From Lachnospiraceae bacterium C6A11 (GTDB lineage: Bacteria; Bacillota; Clostridia; Lachnospirales; Lachnospiraceae), in contig JNKY01000017.1 in NCBI GenBank assembly GCA_000702245.1, forward strand, positions 62,001 through 126,000: a stretch of 64,000 nucleotides of DNA. Reading direction: 5' to 3'. Position 1 is the stretch's first letter. The number at the start of each line of letters is the position of its first letter. The translations under genes and the position numbers were made by a program. The notes beneath the pieces are model-generated. The model was not told the origin of the DNA. It did not search any database and saw nothing but the letters and a program-made list of their open reading frames with translations. Shown here piece after piece: positions 35,576-44,443 of the stretch.

Positions 35576-36319
35576 TTAATACTTGCCCAGCTGTGGCGAT
35601 AAGGTAGATTCATTCAGAATCTCATCTCTTAAGTCGCCCGATACCTCAATATTATGCGGTGCAGCTATGAAGATGTTGGCTGAAATAGCCTTCAGGTCTC
35701 CGCCAAGTCCGTAACAAGCGCCGCCGATAAAATCGATTATTCTCTGTGCCGGATCTATCTGTACGCCCTCCATATTTATGACGATGGTTTTTCCTGCTTT
35801 AAGGAAGTCAGATACAGTTTGAGCATCATCAAATTCAACCGGTTTTATAACATAAACCTCACTGTTAGGCTTATAGTTCTGTCTCTTATCAAATGAAACA
35901 ACATTCTGATCTTTAAGTTCTCTGTTCATCTGCATATCTTCCCTTGTAAACCTGTTCTGTCTCTTTGGTGCAGAATAGGTGGTCTGTGTCTGCTGGTATG
36001 ATGATGTCGTGCTTGACTGTCCGAAACTGTTATATCCCGCACTTCCGAGGCTTGACGAGCTGTAGCCGGAGTCGTACGAGCTGCTGAAAACGCTGTCACT
36101 CTGATATGAACTGTCATCATAATCAGAAAATGCGCTGTCTGTTTCTACTGTTTTTTGTTTCTTTGCTTTCTTTACCTTCTTAGGTTTTGTGTAAACCTCC
36201 TCCTCTTCATCATCGAAGAGGTTCTCATCGTCCAGATCGTCGTATTCATCCTCGTAATCGTCGTCTGAACTTACTTTGAAATAATCTAAAAAGCTCTTCT
36301 TACCTGATTTCTTAGACAT
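35576..36319 (-). CDS. sepF: Cell division protein SepF
   Basis: FtsZ-binding membrane anchor that helps form the Z ring. The N-terminus has the membrane-binding start and the acidic DDDYEDEYDDLDDE segment. A Ser/Tyr-rich linker follows (about residues 60-130), and the conserved DUF552 domain fills about 145-247, including AQTVSDFLKAGKTIVINMEG and AQRIIDFIGGACYGLGG. At 247 residues it is longer than B. subtilis SepF (about 150) because of the linker. An AGAAGG ribosome site precedes the ATG. It lies in the order yggS-sepF-divIVA shared by most Firmicutes. Confidence 0.94.
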   Translation of the reverse strand: MSKKSGKKSFLDYFKVSSDDDYEDEYDDLDDENLFDDEEEEVYTKPKKVKKAKKQKTVETDSAFSDYDDSSYQSDSVFSSSYDSGYSSSSLGSAGYNSFGQSSTTSSYQQTQTTYSAPKRQNRFTREDMQMNRELKDQNVVSFDKRQNYKPNSEVYVIKPVEFDDAQTVSDFLKAGKTIVINMEGVQIDPAQRIIDFIGGACYGLGGDLKAISANIFIAAPHNIEVSGDLRDEILNESTLSPQLGKY

Positions 36320-36356
36320 CTACCTTCTCTTCTCCTATCTAATGTGGCCGCATTAA

Positions 36357-37052
36357 TTAAACCTGATAGTTTCTTTCACCGAAGATGGCTGTGCCGACAC
36401 GTACTATCGTAGAGCCTTCTTCTACTGCTACCACGTAATCATTGGTCATACCCATCGAGAGTACATCCATATTAACATTATCTATGTTTTTAGATTTTAT
36501 GTCAAGCAGTAATTGGTGGAGCTTACGGAATACAGGACGGTTTTCTTCAGGGTCAGCAACGAAAGGAGCTATAGTCATAAGACCCTGAATCTTAACGTGA
36601 GGAAGCTCTGAAGCTATGCTTCTTACGAGCTCTTCAACATTTTCTGTAGTAAGTCCGAACTTGCTTTCCTCCTCTGCAACATTAACTTCGAGAAGAACAT
36701 CAACCGCGATATCCTTCTTTGCAGCCTCAGCCTCTATCTTCTCGGCAAGATGGAAGGAATCAACCGAATGTATCAGACATGCCTTGCCGATAACCTGCTT
36801 AACCTTATTTGTCTGAAGGTGTCCGATCTGATGGAAATTAACAGGCTTCGAAACTTCATCATATTTCTGACAGAGCTCCTGAACCTTATTTTCGCCGAAG
36901 TCGTTAACACCTGCTGCTACCAGCTCTTCAATATCGCTGAGAGGCTTTGTCTTACTTACGGCAACAAGGAGAACATCCTTCGGATCACGTCCTACTCTCT
37001 TGCATGCTTCGTCAATCTCGCGTCTCACTCTGTTGTAATTCTCAACTAACAT
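36357..37052 (-). CDS. YggS/YlmE-family PLP homeostasis protein
   Basis: Pyridoxal-phosphate-binding protein that helps keep PLP and amino-acid balance; it has no known enzymatic activity. The PLP Lys is in LLVAVSKTKP (about residues 27-36). FGENKVQEL, NFHQIGHLQTNKV and the C-terminal LSMGMTNDYVVAVEEGSTIVRVGTAIFG region are all typical, the last cited only by its conserved residues MGMTxD and RxGxxxFG. 231 residues is normal. It sits upstream of sepF as ylmE does in B. subtilis. Confidence 0.93.
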   Translation of the reverse strand: MLVENYNRVRREIDEACKRVGRDPKDVLLVAVSKTKPLSDIEELVAAGVNDFGENKVQELCQKYDEVSKPVNFHQIGHLQTNKVKQVIGKACLIHSVDSFHLAEKIEAEAAKKDIAVDVLLEVNVAEEESKFGLTTENVEELVRSIASELPHVKIQGLMTIAPFVADPEENRPVFRKLHQLLLDIKSKNIDNVNMDVLSMGMTNDYVVAVEEGSTIVRVGTAIFGERNYQV

Positions 37053-37073
37053 TTTTATACGCCTCGCTTTATA

Positions 37074-38462
37074 TTAATATATTGTCTGGTTCTCTTTAAC
37101 TTTAGAAGAATCCATAATTATATTGTCATATTTCCTGAGCGAACCTCCGGTGCTTACGACAGTGAATTCATCTCCGGGACGCTCAACCTTAACCTCGATA
37201 AACTGGGCAACACCTTCATTGGCAAGATATACGCCATTGATATCATCACTTGCCAGGAGCGAAACGCTCAGATGATTATTTGTATCAAGCTGAACGAGAA
37301 CGTCTGTTGATTTGAAGGTGTCCGGATTGACCAGGAGGAATCCGTCTCTTTCATCGTAAATATCAAGTGTTATCTGCTCTATCGTAGGATTACCTTCGCT
37401 GTCAACTGCCTGACGATAAACCTTATTTTTATTACTTGAATTACCGCCGGCCGCTGCATATTCTTTAGGTAAGAGATAAACCTTCTTTCTTACTATGCTT
37501 GAGTTAGGAATCTTCAAGCCTTCATAGCTGTCCAGCATTATTTCAACATTCAGAAATCTTTCGTTTGCGAAGGTTGACATGTATTTCTTCATCGGAATAT
37601 TCAGGAAATACTCACCGGTCTTCTCGATTATCTCGAAAGAAGTATAAAGGTTGAAATTTGAGTTATTGATATTTATCTCAAGGTATTCCTTTTCCTTAAG
37701 CCGTTCAACATCATTCTTACTGAGCTTACAAACGATATTCCACTTCTCATCCTCAACCATCTTATAAACCACTGAGTCTGAGTTAACTATATCGCCGGAT
37801 GCAAAGGAATTCTTTACGTAGGCAGAGGCGTTAAAATCAGCAGCTGTGATGTTCTCAACCTTTTTATTTTCATAGCCGTCCGTATAGAAGCACAGGATGC
37901 CACTCACAGGGCTGTACATATACTGGAACGCTGAACCGACCTTTTTATCGGAATGAAGCTTATCAACGAGAACCTGGTTTGCAACATCAAGTATTTTACT
38001 GCTTATCTCGTCCTTGAAGTTATATACCTTATAGAAATCGATATCCTCGTAATTGGTCTTGTAAAGCGATATGGTCTTACGGATCTCCTGATAATCCTTC
38101 TGTGTAAGGGTTATTCCTTCAGCCTCAGGTGATTCGCTGCTGCTGATGATACTTCCTGTATCATCGATGGTACAGACCGCGCTACCCTTTCTGACCTTAT
38201 CGTTATTTCTCGTGAAATATGTAATATATCCGGAACGACTCGCCTTAACGACTATCTCATTTCTAATTGCAATTCCGGTGCAGGAAATATTATCGCTGAT
38301 GTCACTGTCGCCAACCTTGTAGGTCGCAACAGGCTCCTTCTTCATGGAAATAACTACACTAATAGCCACATAAAGAAGAATAGCTGCGAAAATAATAATC
38401 GCAACATTCATCTTAGAGTCTTTTATTAAGTTAATGACATTACTATTCTTCTTCTTTTTCAT
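37074..38462 (-). CDS. HlyD-like membrane adaptor protein
   Basis: 462-residue protein with a single N-terminal membrane helix (about residues 14-32) and an extracytoplasmic part with HlyD-type lipoyl/beta-barrel features. These include an early half-motif around VVKASRSGYITYF and KVRKGSAVCTIDD, a helical hairpin, and a later barrel with VSGILCFYTDGYE. Adaptor proteins of this type usually work with an ABC or RND pump, but no pump gene is adjacent. It lies between a D,D-carboxypeptidase (6 bp upstream) and yggS-sepF (21 bp downstream), so a role in envelope growth or division is plausible. The exact function is unknown. Confidence 0.75.
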   Translation of the reverse strand: MKKKKNSNVINLIKDSKMNVAIIIFAAILLYVAISVVISMKKEPVATYKVGDSDISDNISCTGIAIRNEIVVKASRSGYITYFTRNNDKVRKGSAVCTIDDTGSIISSSESPEAEGITLTQKDYQEIRKTISLYKTNYEDIDFYKVYNFKDEISSKILDVANQVLVDKLHSDKKVGSAFQYMYSPVSGILCFYTDGYENKKVENITAADFNASAYVKNSFASGDIVNSDSVVYKMVEDEKWNIVCKLSKNDVERLKEKEYLEININNSNFNLYTSFEIIEKTGEYFLNIPMKKYMSTFANERFLNVEIMLDSYEGLKIPNSSIVRKKVYLLPKEYAAAGGNSSNKNKVYRQAVDSEGNPTIEQITLDIYDERDGFLLVNPDTFKSTDVLVQLDTNNHLSVSLLASDDINGVYLANEGVAQFIEVKVERPGDEFTVVSTGGSLRKYDNIIMDSSKVKENQTIY

Positions 38463-38468
38463 AGTACC

Positions 38469-39458
38469 TTAATCTGCCAGATTAAACATGGCACTTATTG
38501 TATTATATAGATCTGAACTGCTCTCTGAATCGGTAACAACGATCGTATATTCCTTATCGTTAATATCAAGAATCATTGCAAGGCAGTAGCCTGCAAGCTC
38601 GGTGGTTCCGGTCTTCCATGACTTGATCTTGATATTTGAAGGCATCTTGACTTCTTTTGAAACAAAACGGTTTGTAGGCTCAAGGTCTGTCTGAATATAT
38701 TCACCGTTTTCATCCTTATAGAAGAAGGTGTAGGTCTGATAGCTGTCAATCTCCTCAAGAAGCTGATACTTTGAAGCCTCACGGATGATCAGATACATAT
38801 CATAGGCTGTAACATAATGATTCAGATCGTCGAGACCGTGTGTATTTGCAAAGTGGCAGTTTGTCGCACCAATCTCGATCATTTTCTGATTCATCATCTC
38901 AACAAAAGCAGCCTCACTGCCGGCAATCTGCTCGCCGAGGATAACGCCAAAATCGTTAAAAGAGCACATCATAAAGCCGTACATAAGATTACGTACGGTT
39001 ATCTGGCAGCCTTCGGTAAGTCCGCTATGCATTGCTCCGTCATATTCTGGGAATTCGATATCGTGAGTCAGAGTGATAGTCTGGTCGAGATCGAGAACGC
39101 CCTCTTCTATTGCTTCACATGCAAGCATAGCCGTTACAAGCTTGGTCATACTTGCAGGGTAGATCCTTCTATGAACGTTGTGAGAAACCAGGACCTTGTT
39201 ATCGGTATTGTTGATCATAAGTGCCGCATAGGTATTGTCCTGATAATCTGTGGCATTGATCTCCTGGTTGTTTCTGATAACGGCATTCTCTGTATGGAAG
39301 CCGGTCAGCTCATACTCCGGAAGTCTGTCGTTGAAACCGAGATCAACAGTCTCGCCGTTATAATAATGATCGGAATAATCCTTATTTTCACTTACAAAAT
39401 GTAATATGACACCTGCCGAGCAGATGCAAAGAATAAGAAAATAGATAATAGTCTTCAT
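38469..39458 (-). CDS. D-alanyl-D-alanine carboxypeptidase (DacF-like, S11)
   Basis: Penicillin-binding protein of low molecular mass that trims the terminal D-Ala of peptidoglycan stem peptides. The three active-site motifs are present: SMTK (SxxK, about residues 103-106), SFN (SxN, about 166-168) and KTGT (KTG, about 288-291). Residues about 4-22 are a signal or anchor helix. At 329 residues it lacks the long C-terminal domain and amphipathic tail of DacA-type enzymes. AGAGGG precedes the ATG. It lies directly after the rodA-mgsA genes of the wall-elongation cluster. Confidence 0.9.
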   Translation of the reverse strand: MKTIIYFLILCICSAGVILHFVSENKDYSDHYYNGETVDLGFNDRLPEYELTGFHTENAVIRNNQEINATDYQDNTYAALMINNTDNKVLVSHNVHRRIYPASMTKLVTAMLACEAIEEGVLDLDQTITLTHDIEFPEYDGAMHSGLTEGCQITVRNLMYGFMMCSFNDFGVILGEQIAGSEAAFVEMMNQKMIEIGATNCHFANTHGLDDLNHYVTAYDMYLIIREASKYQLLEEIDSYQTYTFFYKDENGEYIQTDLEPTNRFVSKEVKMPSNIKIKSWKTGTTELAGYCLAMILDINDKEYTIVVTDSESSSDLYNTISAMFNLAD

Positions 39459-39467
39459 CGTGCCCTC

Positions 39468-39866
39468 TTAATGTTTATAGAGATTTCGCCAGTCAAGGTC
39501 GCCTCTCTCAAGGGCCTTGATGATAAGCTCAGCCGTAGCAAGATTTGTTGCGATAGGTATATTATGATTATCGCAGGAAATAAATATATTATAGTATGCG
39601 TTATCATGGGATCTTGGAATCTCAGGATCGTGCAGGAAGATGACCATATCCATCTCGTTACTGTCGATACGCGACATAAGCTGCTCGACACCACCGAGAT
39701 GGCCGGCATGAACTTTATGAACATTCAGTCCTGAGGCGTCTTCCACGAGTCTTCCGGTTGTTTCCGTAGCAAATATCTCGTGCTTCACCAGTATCGATCT
39801 GTAAGCGATACATAGGTTCTGCATAAGCTTTTTCTTTGAATCGTGTGCTATAAGTACAATGTTCAT
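39468..39866 (-). CDS. mgsA: Methylglyoxal synthase-like protein with altered catalytic residue
   Basis: Family enzyme that turns dihydroxyacetone phosphate into methylglyoxal. 132 residues from the ATG at 39866, which has AAGGAGGG upstream. LIAHDSKKK, TTGR, the second Asp (HDP, about residue 81) and the following His are in place. The catalytic base, normally Asp in GGDQ, is Val60 here (GGVEQ), with Glu next to it, and ATGTTG reads ATETTG. The codon is GTC, one base from GAC. Activity is therefore doubtful. rodA-mgsA is a common gene order in Clostridia, so the gene is positionally orthologous. Confidence 0.85.
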   Translation of the reverse strand: MNIVLIAHDSKKKLMQNLCIAYRSILVKHEIFATETTGRLVEDASGLNVHKVHAGHLGGVEQLMSRIDSNEMDMVIFLHDPEIPRSHDNAYYNIFISCDNHNIPIATNLATAELIIKALERGDLDWRNLYKH

Positions 39867-39904
39867 ACCTTCCCTCCTTAAGATCAATGGAAATCATATA
39901 AAAT

Positions 39905-41017
39905 CTAATAATGTCTTTTGTGCTGCATACTGATATTTAATGTAAGTCCCAGTCCGATGGACAGACTGAGGAGTGAACTCATTCCGTAGCTGATGAACGG
40001 CAGCGGGATTCCTGTATTTGGAAGAAGCGCCGTCGCAACGCCGATATTTATAAATGACTGGTATCCTATCAGACACCCGACACTCGAGGCGATAAGCATG
40101 CCCAGAGTATCCTTCGCTCGCCTGGCCACTCTAATACATTGTAGCACTATGAGGAGTATTAATGCAATTAAAATAATACATCCGGCGAAGCCAAGTTCCT
40201 CTCCTACAACGGAGAAAATAAAGTCGGTCTGCTGCTCTGAAATAAGCTTGGCAGACTTAACTGTATCACCACTGTCATTGCCGAGCCCCTTGCCTGTAAG
40301 CTTGCCCGAACCTATGGCCATTACCGAGTTATTCTGCTGTGAGTTGTCCTCCTGATATTCGGACGGATATATGAAGGACATGATACGGTTAACCTGATGC
40401 TCATAGAGGAGCTTCTGGTCAGGTTTCTGGATATACCAGATAAATACGCTTATGAGCGGTATAAAGATCAGCAGAATGATTCCGATAGCCTTATAGCTGA
40501 GCCCTGCCATATAATACAGGGTTATCATGACAAGTATGATACAGAGACTGGTTGAAAGGTCCGGCTGCATGAATATCAGAAGTATCGGAATACCGAGTGT
40601 TACGCCGAACTTTATTATCGTTCTGAAGCTGCTGAGCTTCTCCTTCTCCTCGGCGTTGCTGAGCATCTTCGCCATGAAGATAATCATAAATATCTTGGTA
40701 AGCTCGGATGGCTGGAAGGTGATTCCCGCAAAGGTGAACCATCTCTTCGCATTGTTCTCACTATCACCGAACATAAGAACCGCAAGCAGAAGTCCGATAT
40801 TTATAAAGTAAAATACGACGTAGAATTTGCAGATAAAATGGTAATCAAAGAGAGCCACGATGATCATAATGACCGCCGCGATGACTACACCGATTATCTG
40901 CCTTGAAGCTGACCATTCATCAACGCTCTTGATGATCGGCACACCTGCGGCCATTGCCGCAAATACAAGCAGTATAAGAAGATAATTATAGTTTTTAAGC
41001 TTTATCTTACTAAACAT
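39905..41017 (-). CDS. rodA: SEDS-family peptidoglycan polymerase RodA
   Basis: Membrane glycosyltransferase that polymerises lipid II during wall elongation together with a class B PBP. About ten membrane helices are spread over 370 residues. The family motifs include RWFTFAGITFQPSELTKI (about residues 92-109), DFIFSVVGEELGF and the C-terminal GIPLPFISYGMSSLL (about 330-344). It lies 40 bp downstream of its PBP2 partner. RodA rather than FtsW is chosen because of the mreC-mreD-PBP2 context. No minC, minD or minE lies between PBP2 and rodA. Confidence 0.93.
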   Translation of the reverse strand: MFSKIKLKNYNYLLILLVFAAMAAGVPIIKSVDEWSASRQIIGVVIAAVIMIIVALFDYHFICKFYVVFYFINIGLLLAVLMFGDSENNAKRWFTFAGITFQPSELTKIFMIIFMAKMLSNAEEKEKLSSFRTIIKFGVTLGIPILLIFMQPDLSTSLCIILVMITLYYMAGLSYKAIGIILLIFIPLISVFIWYIQKPDQKLLYEHQVNRIMSFIYPSEYQEDNSQQNNSVMAIGSGKLTGKGLGNDSGDTVKSAKLISEQQTDFIFSVVGEELGFAGCIILIALILLIVLQCIRVARRAKDTLGMLIASSVGCLIGYQSFINIGVATALLPNTGIPLPFISYGMSSLLSLSIGLGLTLNISMQHKRHY

Positions 41018-41057
41018 ATCTACTCCCGGGAATCCTATGGGATCCTGTCAAAAAGCT

Positions 41058-43937
41058 TTAATCTGTTGCTCCGGTATTCTGTCCGAAGCTTGCATCTGTA
41101 AGTGATTCCTTATCATACATATATGCATAGATGAAGGAAGCAAGCTCTGCTGAGTTTGCAGAGGAATAACCGTTCTGGATAACGCAGGTCACAGCAACCT
41201 CCGGATCCTCGCTCGGTGCGAAGGAAACAAAGAGGGCGTGGGCAGGTCTCGAGGTATCCTCCTGAGCGGTACCGGTCTTGCCGGATACGCTGACCTTTAT
41301 GGAATTCAGAAGCTCATTTCCACTGAGATCGTCCGTAACAACGAGTCTCATACCGTCATATATCTTCTCCCACAGCCTGCTGCTGATGTCAACGGTTGAG
41401 TGTACGGTATGCTCACTTTCCTTGACCACATTTCCTTCAAGGTCCTTAACCTTATCGATTAGCGTAAGGTCATAGCAGGTGCCCTTATTTGCGATGGTTG
41501 TTATATATTTTGCCATCTGCGCAGGTGTGTAGCTGTTTTTACCCTGTCCGATAGCACTTGTAACTGCGTCGTTGTCGGACATGTGCGGATCGTTTTCATC
41601 AAGCTCGATACCGGAAAGTCCGTCAAAGCCGAACTTGGCAGCGTATTTATTAAGTCTTGAAAGACCCATTCCGTCGTTGTAGTAACCGTTCTCATCTGCA
41701 AGTCTGTAGCCTACCTCGTAATAGAAATAGTTGCAGGAAATATCAAGTGCTTCTTCTATTCCGATAGTTCCGTGAGTCATACGGAGACTTCTGTAGATCC
41801 AGCAGGTTGGCTGAGTGTAAACCTTATCGAAGGTACCAAGGTCCGTGATCTGTTCATCGATGTCGAGAACGCCCTCCTCAACTCCGGCTATGGTGGAAAT
41901 AACCTTGAAGGTGGAACCCGGAGCCGTACGCATCATGCTGGCGCGGTTATAAAGCGGAGTTGTTTTATCGTTAAGAAGCTTGTTGTAATAATCACCGTCA
42001 ACGTAGTTTGTCAGATAATTATTATCATAGCTTGGATAGCTTACCATGGCTCTTACTTCGCCGGTGTGAACGTCTGTAACGATAACGGCTCCTGAACACG
42101 GATCAAGAGCAAGCATGGCAGGTGTGATCTCAAGCTTTCTTATCTTTCTTGTGATGAATTCATATGAGCCAAAGGCGTCATTCTTAAAGGCTGCATAATC
42201 CTCATCATTTTCGGTCGGAAGAACGCCCTGAAGGTAGATGAGATTAACTATATCGTCGCCTGAGATATAGCCTTCCTGGATAAGTACATGAATCATCTTA
42301 TTATCGAATTCAGTGTCAGCTCTAAGGAGCTCGATTATCTTGTCGATAAGTGAAGCATATATTTCCTCAGAATCATAATATTTATTTTCATCTATTATCT
42401 TACTTGTATCAATATCGTAGTTATTCAGGAGATATGTGATAAAGTCCGCTGCCGAAAGGTTGCCGTTAATATAAGCATTAAACTCAGAGCTTTCCTTATC
42501 AACCTTGCCGGAAAGATAAATATCTTCTGAAGAAAGCTTCTCAAATACAAATTCCATATAATCCTGGTATTCCTTTGAGAGCGAGTTATTTATCTGCGGG
42601 GCAGTTGTAAGAAGCTCCCTGATCCTACCGAGTGTTGCGGTCTTCTTGTCGCTGAAGGTTGCATATACTGACTTCTCAAGTATCGACGCACCGCTCTCCT
42701 GCATCTTGGAAAGCTTTAATTGATTATTGTTAAACAGTGCAAAATACACATCCGTTATCGGAATAACGTTATCTTTATTATTCTCCGGCGCATAAGCGTT
42801 CGGAGTGATATTTGTCAGAAGTATATTTGCAATCTCCTTCTCGAGAGTATCATAGCAGTATTTCTGAAGGTCGCTGTCTATAGTCAGATAGATGTCATTT
42901 CCGGCCTTCGCAGGGGTCTCGCTTATAACATCGATAACCTTTCCGAGATTATCAACTCGGAGCACCTGACGGCCCTCTTCTCCGCGAAGATAAGACTCGC
43001 AGTACTGCTCAATCCCGGTCTTACCTACAACCTCATTACTCTTATAAGGACGGATGGTTTCGTCTTTATTATAATGGTCCATCTCCTCCTGACTTATCTT
43101 TCCGACGTAGCCGATGATCTGTGCAAAATACTCGGCGTCATTGTAGACTCTTTCGGATCTGACAACGATATCCATACCGATAAGCTCGTCCTTATGCTCA
43201 AGGATTACGGCTCTGCTGTCCGCAGAAATATCGGTAGCGATGGTTACAGGCACATACTGCTGATATCTGTTCAGCCAGAGACTGAAACGGCAGGCAAGGA
43301 TGGTCATGGCATCCTCATTGCTGTAATCGGTAGTGATCTCAAAGTTAGGAATATCCTCATGACCGCCGAAACGCATATAGTAAACCATATCTTCGGCGCT
43401 AATTTCTTTTTCTTCATCAGTCAGCTCGTTTATGTTATTCCTTGAATAGGCGTCACGAAGAAAACCGAGGAGCGAATTGCCAGACTCAGTATAATAGTAT
43501 TTACCATTTTTATAGATTATAGGGAACTCTGCGGTGATCCTGTCGTTATACTGAGACAGGAGGTTCATGATGCTGTAGATGACCTGGTTCTTCATCCTGT
43601 TCTGGGAGATTCCCAGCTGCTCTGCCCTTGCAGCGGTATATTCGTCATTTGCAAAGGTCAGGTCGTAGGTCAGCTTATTATAGGCAAGGAGCTTGCCGTT
43701 GACATCGTAAATATTTCCGCGCACAGAATCAACCGTAAGCGTTTTCTCAGTACTTACGGTGAAATCCAGCTGATAGCTGTCGCCATTTTTAATCTGTAAT
43801 ATGAAAAGCCTTCTTCCAAGAACTGCAAATAGGAAGATCATAACAAGGGTCACGGGGAAGATCCTGCTCTTAAGATAATCAACGAGGATATTCTTCAGAT
43901 GCTCAAGAAATTCCTTGACCATTTTTAAGGGATTCAT
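41058..43937 (-). CDS. Penicillin-binding protein 2 (class B transpeptidase) with large insertion
   Basis: Cell-elongation D,D-transpeptidase. An N-terminal membrane helix (about residues 17-40) is followed by a PBP dimerisation domain and the transpeptidase domain. The three motifs are STFK (SxxK), SCN (SxN) and KTGT (KTG). The 959 residues exceed the usual 650-720 because about 230 extra residues (nt about 42125-42820) lie between LQKYCYDTLEKEI and PCSGAVIVTDVHTG, before the active-site Ser. The insert is hydrophilic, rich in Asp, Ser and Tyr. The ATG overlaps the mreD stop by 1 bp; rodA follows 40 bp on. It is the MrdA/PBP2 equivalent. Confidence 0.93.
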   Translation of the reverse strand: MNPLKMVKEFLEHLKNILVDYLKSRIFPVTLVMIFLFAVLGRRLFILQIKNGDSYQLDFTVSTEKTLTVDSVRGNIYDVNGKLLAYNKLTYDLTFANDEYTAARAEQLGISQNRMKNQVIYSIMNLLSQYNDRITAEFPIIYKNGKYYYTESGNSLLGFLRDAYSRNNINELTDEEKEISAEDMVYYMRFGGHEDIPNFEITTDYSNEDAMTILACRFSLWLNRYQQYVPVTIATDISADSRAVILEHKDELIGMDIVVRSERVYNDAEYFAQIIGYVGKISQEEMDHYNKDETIRPYKSNEVVGKTGIEQYCESYLRGEEGRQVLRVDNLGKVIDVISETPAKAGNDIYLTIDSDLQKYCYDTLEKEIANILLTNITPNAYAPENNKDNVIPITDVYFALFNNNQLKLSKMQESGASILEKSVYATFSDKKTATLGRIRELLTTAPQINNSLSKEYQDYMEFVFEKLSSEDIYLSGKVDKESSEFNAYINGNLSAADFITYLLNNYDIDTSKIIDENKYYDSEEIYASLIDKIIELLRADTEFDNKMIHVLIQEGYISGDDIVNLIYLQGVLPTENDEDYAAFKNDAFGSYEFITRKIRKLEITPAMLALDPCSGAVIVTDVHTGEVRAMVSYPSYDNNYLTNYVDGDYYNKLLNDKTTPLYNRASMMRTAPGSTFKVISTIAGVEEGVLDIDEQITDLGTFDKVYTQPTCWIYRSLRMTHGTIGIEEALDISCNYFYYEVGYRLADENGYYNDGMGLSRLNKYAAKFGFDGLSGIELDENDPHMSDNDAVTSAIGQGKNSYTPAQMAKYITTIANKGTCYDLTLIDKVKDLEGNVVKESEHTVHSTVDISSRLWEKIYDGMRLVVTDDLSGNELLNSIKVSVSGKTGTAQEDTSRPAHALFVSFAPSEDPEVAVTCVIQNGYSSANSAELASFIYAYMYDKESLTDASFGQNTGATD

Positions 43938-44443
43938 TATTTAGCTTCACTTACCTTTTTCTTTAAATATTTATTGATACGAACATATATCCTGTAGATG
44001 ATAACAGTCATAAGGACTGTGTAGAAGGTCTTCGGAAGTATAAAATGCAGGATATAGTACCCTGTCTCCAGACGATTTCTGAGGAGAAAGGCGAAAATAT
44101 AAACTATAAATTCTTTAACGAATTCATCGACGGTTATGATAAATACAGGAAACATTACGTCTTCCATCAGATAATTCCTGTGGAAGAAACCGTTAACATA
44201 TCCGATCACCATGTAAAGGAACATATATGGTCCCATCAGGGTTCCGTAGAAGATATCATAAAGCATACCGCAGAAGAAGCCTGTAAGCATACCCTCACGT
44301 CTGCCTCGCATGATACCGAAGGACATGGTGATTATCATGAGAAGATCCGGCGAAACGCCTGTCAGGTCATGAAAATTAAACACCGTCGTCTGAAGCACGA
44401 AGGATGTTATTATAAGGAGTGCAATTACGATAACTCTTCTCAT
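43937..44443 (-). CDS. mreD: Rod shape-determining protein MreD
   Basis: Small integral membrane component of the wall-elongation machinery. 168 residues with about five membrane helices. VSPDLLMIITMSFGIMRGR and GFFCGMLYDIFYG are the conserved MreD segments. Its start shares one base with the mreC stop (TGATG) and its stop shares one base with the PBP2 start, so the genes are translationally coupled. The sequence is poorly conserved in this family, and the call rests on the two motifs, topology and position. Confidence 0.92.
   Translation of the reverse strand: MRRVIVIALLIITSFVLQTTVFNFHDLTGVSPDLLMIITMSFGIMRGRREGMLTGFFCGMLYDIFYGTLMGPYMFLYMVIGYVNGFFHRNYLMEDVMFPVFIITVDEFVKEFIVYIFAFLLRNRLETGYYILHFILPKTFYTVLMTVIIYRIYVRINKYLKKKVSEAK

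Noticed and set aside
42720-43445. 241-codon open frame on the plus strand
   Set aside because: Antisense of PBP2; no ribosome site and no recognisable protein features.
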